Source of the DNA: an uncultured Porphyromonadaceae bacterium
Lineage (GTDB): Bacteria > Bacteroidota > Bacteroidia > Bacteroidales > Muribaculaceae
Length of the DNA stretch: 64,000 nt
Reading direction: 5' to 3'
NCBI GenBank assembly: GCA_902461565.1
Contig: CABPYL010000006.1
Span: 1-64,000 of the forward strand
The translations under genes and the position numbers were made by a program. How positions within the stretch are numbered: position 1 is the first letter of the stretch; each line of letters starts with the position of its first letter. A model generated the notes under the pieces. That model was not told the DNA's origin and made no database searches. It was given only the letters and a program-made list of their open reading frames with translations. This document shows positions 58,385 through 64,000 of this stretch, in pieces.

Positions 58385-60685
58385 ATGGCAAGGAAAAGTT
58401 CGAATGATTTTATCGATATAACGGCATTGCTGAAACAGTATCTGTCGAAATGGTATCTCTTTGTTATTTCGGTGCTTGTATGCGGCGGCCTGGCGTTCTT
58501 CGTTACCAAGGTTAAGAAACCAGTATATGCTGTAAACGCCAACATTCTTATATCGACCGACAACAGCAGTTCCCAGCTGCCGAATGCGATGAGCGGCGGG
58601 CTTAGCTCGTTGTTCGGCTCGGACGCGTATGTAGAGGACGAAATCTTCCTGGTTTCGTCGCACTCGCTTTACCGCGACGTGGCACGCGACCTGGGTCTGA
58701 ATCAGCGCCACTATGTGCGCCGCGGCTTCATGAACACTGAATTCGCCTATCCGCACTATCCTGTGGAGATACAGACTCCGGCCGGAATGCTTGATACACT
58801 TGGCGTGGGAATGGAGTTCAGGGTAAAGGTTGATAAGAAGGGCGAGGCCGACATCAAGGTGAAGGCGCTGAAAAAGACTGTTGCCAATGTCAAGGACGTT
58901 AAACTGCCGTATATTGTCAAGCTACCCTGGGGAGATTTTACGGTGGCAGCCACAAAATATTTTGTGGCTGGCGAAAACCTGGATACCCGAATCACGCTTA
59001 CTGGCTATGACGCCGCCGCCGAAGTTCTCGACGATGAAGTGGGCGCCGAGATTGCTTCTAAGCGAAGCAATGTGATAACACTGAGTATGGAGACGGCCGC
59101 GCCTGTTTATGGCAAAGATGTTCTCAACGAAATACTTGTGAAATATAACCAGCGCGGTATCATGGAAAAACGCCATGAATCGGAGCGTACGGGCAAGTTT
59201 ATAGAGGACCGGCTGGTGCTTCTGTCTGACGAACTGGCACAGTCTGACAACGATATCGAGGCTCTAAAACACCAGAAAGGTATTATAGACCCTACTACTG
59301 AAATCCGCTATCAGACTGAAAAGAAAGCCGAAGTGGAGGCCAAGATGATAGAGGCGCGCACGCAGCTGGAAGTTTACAAGCTGATGTCCGATTTTATCAA
59401 CGATCCAGCAAACGAATACGATCTTGTGCCTCTTATGATGGATTCGCAGAACTTCGCCGAGATGTTCTCCGAATACAACCATACCATTATCAGCCGCCAG
59501 CAGCTGCTCAACAGCGCGCATCCCGATAATGTGAACGTGAAGTTGCTGGATCAGCGTCTGGATGCTTTGCGATCGAATATCAATACGTCGCTCAACCGCC
59601 TGACAAAGTCGCAGACCGCCGTTGTGCGCGACCTTCAGCGTGAACTCGACGGCACGGCCGGCCAGTTGTCCAACATGACCACCAGCGAGCGCGAATTCAA
59701 GGATCTTTTCCGCCAGAATCAGGTTAAGAGCAGTCTGTACCTGTTCCTGTTGCAGCGCCGGGAGGAAAACCAGCTTATGGAGGCCAACACCCAGCCCAAG
59801 GCCCAGATAATCGACGAGGCATATACTATGAGCGAACCGCTCGGCATGGGCAAGAAGATGATTCTTATCTTGGGCATACTGTTCGGCCTTGTCATTCCTC
59901 CGATGTTCCTATACGTGCGGCGCCTTATATACAACCGCTTTGAAACACGTCAGGATGTTGAACGCATCACCGAGGTACCCATCCTTGGGGAGATGTGCAC
60001 CGATACCACAGGCCGCAGCGTGGTTGTGTCGCCTTCGGATACATCGCCGGCCACCGAGCTATTCCGCCTTATGCGTGTGAATCTGCTGTTCGTGCTCAAC
60101 GATGCCAGCGACAAGGTTGTACTGGTAACGTCAAGTTCGTCGGGCGAAGGCAAATCGTTTATTTCCATAAATCTTGCGGCGTCGCTTGTTCTTATGGGCA
60201 AGAAAGTGATTGTCGTTGGCATGGACCTCCGCAACCCGCGACTGGCCGAATATCTGCACATGACGCCCGCACGCGGCCTGTCGCAGTACTTGTCGTCGTC
60301 CGATGTGTCGCTGCAGCAGATTATCAATCCCGCGCCCGGCGTAAAAGGTATGGATGTTATCTGTGCCGGTCCTGTACCGCCCAATCCCGGTGAACTTCTT
60401 ATCTCGAACAAGGTAGACAACATGTTTGCTGAACTTCGCGCGATGTACGACTATATTATTGTTGACACAGCTCCGATAGGACTTGTGAGCGATACGTTCA
60501 CACTGGACCGCGTGGCCGACGCCGCCATTTATGTATGCCGCGCCAATTATACGTCGGTACGCGACCTCGATGCCGTCAACGATATCTTCGAGCAGAAACG
60601 TCTTAAGAAACTGTCGCTTGTAATCAACGGTACAGCCGCCAAGAAAAGTTACGGCTATGCCCATAAGAAAACATCCGAGGAATAA
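58385..60685 (+). CDS. Bacterial tyrosine kinase and chain-length regulator (Wzc type)
   Basis: 766 residues. Wzz domain with TM1 (about 23-40, WYLFVISVLVCGGLAF), long periplasmic coiled coils, TM2 (about 492-510) and a cytoplasmic BY-kinase domain: Walker A SSSSGEGKS (about 584), A' motif VIVVGMDLRNPRL, Walker B YDYIIVDTAPIG (about 688). The C-terminal Tyr cluster is minimal (KSYGYAHKKT, two Tyr), shorter than in E. coli Wzc. It controls chain length and export together with the adjacent Wza-like protein. The low-molecular-weight phosphatase at 17520 may reverse its phosphorylation, but this is inference. Confidence 0.93.
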   Translation: MARKSSNDFIDITALLKQYLSKWYLFVISVLVCGGLAFFVTKVKKPVYAVNANILISTDNSSSQLPNAMSGGLSSLFGSDAYVEDEIFLVSSHSLYRDVARDLGLNQRHYVRRGFMNTEFAYPHYPVEIQTPAGMLDTLGVGMEFRVKVDKKGEADIKVKALKKTVANVKDVKLPYIVKLPWGDFTVAATKYFVAGENLDTRITLTGYDAAAEVLDDEVGAEIASKRSNVITLSMETAAPVYGKDVLNEILVKYNQRGIMEKRHESERTGKFIEDRLVLLSDELAQSDNDIEALKHQKGIIDPTTEIRYQTEKKAEVEAKMIEARTQLEVYKLMSDFINDPANEYDLVPLMMDSQNFAEMFSEYNHTIISRQQLLNSAHPDNVNVKLLDQRLDALRSNINTSLNRLTKSQTAVVRDLQRELDGTAGQLSNMTTSEREFKDLFRQNQVKSSLYLFLLQRREENQLMEANTQPKAQIIDEAYTMSEPLGMGKKMILILGILFGLVIPPMFLYVRRLIYNRFETRQDVERITEVPILGEMCTDTTGRSVVVSPSDTSPATELFRLMRVNLLFVLNDASDKVVLVTSSSSGEGKSFISINLAASLVLMGKKVIVVGMDLRNPRLAEYLHMTPARGLSQYLSSSDVSLQQIINPAPGVKGMDVICAGPVPPNPGELLISNKVDNMFAELRAMYDYIIVDTAPIGLVSDTFTLDRVADAAIYVCRANYTSVRDLDAVNDIFEQKRLKKLSLVINGTAAKKSYGYAHKKTSEE

Positions 60686-60694
60686 GGAGACCAA

Positions 60695-62176
60695 GTGGCT
60701 GAAGCACTGACATTGCAAGCGGCAGGTCGCCGTGGCTCCATAGCCAAGGAGCCGTTCACCACGACGTGGGACGACTGGCGCATGCCGCTGTTTTATCTGC
60801 TGAGTCTCTCATTATTCGGGCTGTCGTTCTATCCGGCATTCATTCTGATTGCACTGATTCTGGTGAACAGATGGCGGCAGGACCGCTACGACTTTTCCTT
60901 CATGCTCCTTCTGCTGTGGGGCAATTTCGGTTTTGTGGACAAGGGGCAGACGGGTATTTTTCTTTCCGATATTGCCCTGTTGGGCAGTGTGCTGCTGTGG
61001 CTGTTCTACCGTCGTCCCCCTCTGCTCAACAAAATACTGCTTCTGCTGGTGGTGTACATTGCCGGCCTTTTCGTGTTCGCATCCTTGTCGCTGGAGAGCA
61101 TGTCCATCCAGTTCCTTATCATTCGAATGTACATGTCGATTCTGTACATTATTATTCCCATAGCCATATTCAGCGGCAAAGACTTCGACATACATATATT
61201 TTTCCGCAAGGCAATAATCTATGCAGTGCTTGTGGGCGCGTTTTATATTCTGGATTCCTTTGTAATATGCGGTAATCTGTTTGTGCCCAACACGAGCATT
61301 TCGGGCGGTGCGGTGTCGCGTTTCTACGACTTGTACTGGCGCCCTTTGTCCATGCAGCCCTTCCGCAAATATCCGCCGGGCATGTATATGCTCATGCTTG
61401 CCATCTATCCAATTGCGCGTATGTATAAAATACGTCCCTGGCAGTGGGCGGTTCTTCTGCTCGGCCTAATGTCCACATTCACATTCACGGTTATAATCGG
61501 CTATGTGGTTGTGTACTTCTTCCTGGTGGTGAGGCCTGCGAAAATATTCAAATATGCTCTTGCTGTCGTCGGTGCAGCCTTTGCGCTCTATTTCCTTGAT
61601 TGCGTTCTGCCGGTAACTAAGGAGAACAGGTTCGAGAATAAGTCGGCTCTTAGGATAAAGTCGTCGGTTGAGCAGATAAAGATGCTTACAGAGGCGGTTG
61701 ATGACGAGGATCTTGCCCAGTTTGCGTCGGGGCGTATGGCCCAGATTCTGCCGAAATTCGAACTTCTGGCGCGCGAGCATCGTCAGGCATACGGTCTTGG
61801 CTTTCTGCATCGTGAGAAAACCAAGCTGATGCGCTATACAATTATTAATGAATATTATCCGGACCTTTCGGAGAATCAGGAGATTGCCACCGGCATAGAG
61901 GTTGTGCCGGCGCAAGTGTACCTTACAATCGGCTATGTGGGACTGATATTCCATACTCTCGTGTTCGTAATCCTGTATCTTCTTGTGCGGCGTCTGCGCT
62001 ACTCGGTATATGTGCTGTCGATGCTGTGCCTGAATGTGCTTGTGGGACTTGGCGGCTACGCCGGTCTTATCGGAGTGTCGGGTCTATTTCTGACCGGCAC
62101 TTCCGTCGCCGCAGTAATCCTCGCCAACAGGCCGGAAGTATGGGGCAGAGCATACCGGGTGCGAAAAAACGGGTAA
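60695..62176 (+). CDS. Wzy-like polysaccharide polymerase / O-antigen ligase family membrane protein
   Basis: 493 residues starting at GTG 60695, which has AAGGAGA six bases upstream (60683-60689) and is used because no ATG precedes the first membrane segment at a good distance. About 11-12 hydrophobic segments are visible (YLLSLSLFGLSFYPAFILIAL, WAVLLLGLMSTFTFTVIIGY and others) with one large extracytoplasmic loop (about 310-400, FENKSALRIKSSVEQIKML, REHRQAYGLGF), the WaaL/Wzy layout. It would polymerise lipid-linked repeat units. It is the last gene of the three-gene operon; no glycosyltransferases or flippase follow. Confidence 0.82.
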   Translation: MAEALTLQAAGRRGSIAKEPFTTTWDDWRMPLFYLLSLSLFGLSFYPAFILIALILVNRWRQDRYDFSFMLLLLWGNFGFVDKGQTGIFLSDIALLGSVLLWLFYRRPPLLNKILLLLVVYIAGLFVFASLSLESMSIQFLIIRMYMSILYIIIPIAIFSGKDFDIHIFFRKAIIYAVLVGAFYILDSFVICGNLFVPNTSISGGAVSRFYDLYWRPLSMQPFRKYPPGMYMLMLAIYPIARMYKIRPWQWAVLLLGLMSTFTFTVIIGYVVVYFFLVVRPAKIFKYALAVVGAAFALYFLDCVLPVTKENRFENKSALRIKSSVEQIKMLTEAVDDEDLAQFASGRMAQILPKFELLAREHRQAYGLGFLHREKTKLMRYTIINEYYPDLSENQEIATGIEVVPAQVYLTIGYVGLIFHTLVFVILYLLVRRLRYSVYVLSMLCLNVLVGLGGYAGLIGVSGLFLTGTSVAAVILANRPEVWGRAYRVRKNG

Positions 62177-62236
62177 AAAATAGCAGAGGAGGGAAAATTT
62201 TGTCTCCGGCATAACGATTAATAACAAAAAAAATCC

Positions 62237-62244
62237 TAACTTTG
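62237..62244 (+). promoter_or_regulatory. Upstream promoter -7 box of the nuo operon
   Basis: TAACTTTG, about 140 bases before the nuoA ATG. The leader between this box and the second one (62245-62332) can form short stems such as CCTTAGG/CCTAAAG but no RNA family is recognised. Confidence 0.5.
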
Positions 62245-62332
62245 CAGACAATAGCGGCAGTGTGCCCGTGCCTTAGGTCGTTGCTATGTTCCTAAAGCCC
62301 TCAGTGCCAATAATATTCTCCTCATGCCGGTG

Positions 62333-62340
62333 TAACTTTG
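62333..62340 (+). promoter_or_regulatory. Proximal promoter -7 box of the nuo operon
   Basis: A second TAACTTTG, 45 bases before the ATG at 62386. Two identical boxes suggest two transcription starts for complex I. Neither has a TTTG at 19-21 bases upstream. Confidence 0.5.
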
Positions 62341-62385
62341 CACCGCTGCCCTGTAATGTACAGTAGAATTATTAATATCCAAAAT

Positions 62386-62766
62386 ATGATAACATCAGCC
62401 ATATTCGGAATAGAGAACAACGGCACGCTCGCCATTACGGCGCTGATTACCGGCGTTGCGCTGGTATTTCTGGCCCTTTGGATTGCAAAGATGATTTCGC
62501 CCCGCTCGTTCAACCCACAGAAAGGTGAGGCATACGAGTGCGGTATCCCAACACGCGGCGAAAGTATGTCGCAGTTCAAGGTCGGCTATTACCTCTTTGC
62601 CATTCTATTCCTTATGTTTGACGTCGAGACCGTGTTTCTGTTCCCCTGGGCAGTGCGCATGCGTGAGCTCGGCGTTGATGGTTTAATCAGTATCGCCGTT
62701 TTCTTCGGCGTTCTTGTGCTGGGCCTTGTTTATGCCTGGCGGAAAGGAGCACTTGAATGGAAGTAA
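62386..62766 (+). CDS. nuoA: NADH-quinone oxidoreductase subunit A
   Basis: 126 residues from the ATG at 62386 (MITSAIFGIENNG). Three membrane helices with the conserved KGEAYECGIPTRGESMSQFKV loop (Cys) and FLMFDVETVFLFPWAV. Membrane arm subunit of complex I near the quinone site. Its end overlaps nuoB by ten bases. Confidence 0.95.
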   Translation: MITSAIFGIENNGTLAITALITGVALVFLALWIAKMISPRSFNPQKGEAYECGIPTRGESMSQFKVGYYLFAILFLMFDVETVFLFPWAVRMRELGVDGLISIAVFFGVLVLGLVYAWRKGALEWK

Positions 62767-63365
62767 CCACCAAAAGCATGCCCTACGACGCATGGAAAGA
62801 TAACGAATACATCGAAAGCCTCGTTAAAGAGCTGAATGCCAACGGCACGAACGTGATTGTCGGTCAGCTCGACAAGCTTATCAACTGGGGCCGTTCCAAC
62901 TCTGTGTGGCCGCTTACCTTCGCTACCAGCTGCTGCGGCATCGAATTTGTATCTTTAGGCGCCGCCCGCTTCGACATGGCCCGCTTCGGATGGGAAGTGG
63001 CCCGTTCCAGCCCACGCCAGGCCGACTTTATGATGGTTGCCGGTACAATCGTGAACCGCATGGTGCCCGTATTCCGCCGTCTGTACGACCAGCTCGCCGA
63101 GCCCAAGTATGTTATTGCCTGCGGCGGTTGCGCCATATCCGGCGGCCCCTTCCGCAAGAGCTACCATGTGGCCAAAGGCATCGGCGACATTGTGCCTGTG
63201 GATGTGTTCGTTCCCGGCTGTCCTCCGCGCCCCGAGGCCATGATCTACGGTATCATGCAGCTTTCGCGCAAGATGAAGGTGGAACGTTTCTTCGGAGGCG
63301 TAAACCGTCAGGAAAAACAAAAGGAGTTCCTCGCGCAGCATCCTGTTGCCGGCGTCGAGGATTAA
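62757..63365 (+). CDS. nuoB: NADH-quinone oxidoreductase subunit B
   Basis: 202 residues. N2 iron-sulfur ligands are in place: the double Cys of TFATSCCGIEFVSLGAARFD (about 60), Cys in YVIACGGCAISGG and Cys in VFVPGCPPRPEAMIYG. Extra N- and C-terminal residues are usual for Bacteroidetes. It passes electrons to quinone. It overlaps nuoA by ten bases. Confidence 0.96.
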   Translation: MEVTTKSMPYDAWKDNEYIESLVKELNANGTNVIVGQLDKLINWGRSNSVWPLTFATSCCGIEFVSLGAARFDMARFGWEVARSSPRQADFMMVAGTIVNRMVPVFRRLYDQLAEPKYVIACGGCAISGGPFRKSYHVAKGIGDIVPVDVFVPGCPPRPEAMIYGIMQLSRKMKVERFFGGVNRQEKQKEFLAQHPVAGVED

Positions 63366-63388
63366 ACACCAGGAAATAACTTCTGTAT

Positions 63389-64000
63389 ATGGCTAACATC
63401 ACTGATAAGATTATAAAGCTCTTCCCCGAGGCATCCCTGGCCGAAAGCAACAGCCCGATGATTACAGTGCCCAACTCCCGCTGGCACGATCTCGCCAAGC
63501 TGCTCCGCGACAACGAAGAACTTAAATTCGACTACCTCGTAACTATCGTCGGTATGGACTGGACCGAGAATCTCGGTTGCATCTATTACCTGATGTCCAC
63601 CGAGTACAACACCCTTGTGGGTGTGAAAGTTCTTGCCGAAGGTACGCGCGAACAACCTTATATTTTTTCCGTGGCCGACCTCTGGGCCGTCGCCACAACC
63701 TACGAACGCGAGGTTTACGACTTCTTCGGAATTATTTTCGTAAATAATCCCGACATGCGCCGTCTTTTCCTCGATATCGACTGGGTGGGCTATCCTCTGC
63801 GTAAGGACTACGACGAGAATCCCGAGCTCAACCCCATCAGCATCGAAAGCGAACGTCAGAGTGATTTCACCGATACTTATACCCTCGGTGATGACGGCAA
63901 ACTTCAGAAAAAAGAAGTGCGTGTGTTCGAGAAGGACGATTTCGTTATCAACATCGGTCCTCAGCACCCCGCGACGCACGGCGTGCTACGTTTCCGCACC
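63389..64000 (+). CDS. nuoC: NADH-quinone oxidoreductase subunits C and D, fused (partial)
   Basis: 204 codons from the ATG at 63389 to the window edge, with no stop. The first 150 residues are NuoC (FDYLVTIVGMDWTENLG, TYEREVYDFFGI, RLFLDIDWVGYPLRKDY). The frame then continues, after a linker, into FVINIGPQHPATHGVLRFRT, the start signature of NuoD, so the two subunits are one polypeptide as in E. coli NuoCD. The 3' part is outside the window. Confidence 0.93.
   Translation, partial: MANITDKIIKLFPEASLAESNSPMITVPNSRWHDLAKLLRDNEELKFDYLVTIVGMDWTENLGCIYYLMSTEYNTLVGVKVLAEGTREQPYIFSVADLWAVATTYEREVYDFFGIIFVNNPDMRRLFLDIDWVGYPLRKDYDENPELNPISIESERQSDFTDTYTLGDDGKLQKKEVRVFEKDDFVINIGPQHPATHGVLRFRT

Overview
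The window is chromosomal DNA from a Bacteroidales bacterium. The evidence is a SusC/SusD polysaccharide-utilisation locus, many signal-peptidase-II lipoproteins, promoters with the Bacteroidetes TTTG / TAnnTTTG boxes, a DUF3256 gene, C-terminal sorting-type tails, a periplasmic PpiD-like foldase and a NuoC-NuoD fusion. The high-GC housekeeping genes suggest a Muribaculaceae-like gut commensal, but the family assignment is inference. No rRNA, tRNA or CRISPR array was recognised.

Layout. 1-4660: a very AT-rich island (one 60-base line is about 18% GC, against about 62% in a line of the neighbouring efflux genes). It holds a secreted transglutaminase-like protein, a small exported lipase fused to an orphan RHS-core end, and four short lipoproteins or anchored proteins that look like immunity genes. 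One of them starts inside what looks like the leftover tail of a lost toxin. 4735-10695: an RND tripartite efflux operon (adaptor, pump, outer-membrane factor) with a perfect palindrome at its promoter. 11022-18032: a candidate small RNA or leader, a DEAD-box RNA helicase, DUF3256, xseA, an Lrp/AsnC regulator, a membrane-anchored pseudokinase, a GNAT protein and a low-molecular-weight phosphatase. 18046-22856: AraC regulator, thioesterase, DUF721, recF, esterase, LPS-kinase-like protein and a small membrane protein. 23186-26237: acpP, fabF, MTA/SAH nucleosidase and an AlbA_2 protein.

26231-38241 is one long reverse-strand PUL: SusC, SusD, two large lipoproteins, a GHL10-type glycoside hydrolase, a small lipoprotein and a PCMD-like protein, with no regulator beside it. 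38460-40400 is an inserted segment. It carries an outer-membrane barrel gene and is flanked by a diverged copy of the 3' end of the neighbouring pseudouridine synthase gene. 40369-46265: rluA-family gene, topA, exodeoxyribonuclease III and a secreted endonuclease I.

46417-47162 and 52881-53626 are two apparently identical copies of a mobile element. Each encodes a Y1 (IS200/RAYT-like) transposase between 100-bp imperfect inverted repeats packed with small hairpins. Between and after them lie an XRE-S24 regulator, rnhB, ppiD, an unknown secreted protein with a sorting tail, a rhomboid protease, an anchored endonuclease/exonuclease/phosphatase protein, ilvE, an HD protein, a three-gene polysaccharide export/polymerase operon (Wza, Wzc and Wzy types), and the start of the complex I operon (nuoA, nuoB, nuoCD), which runs off the window.
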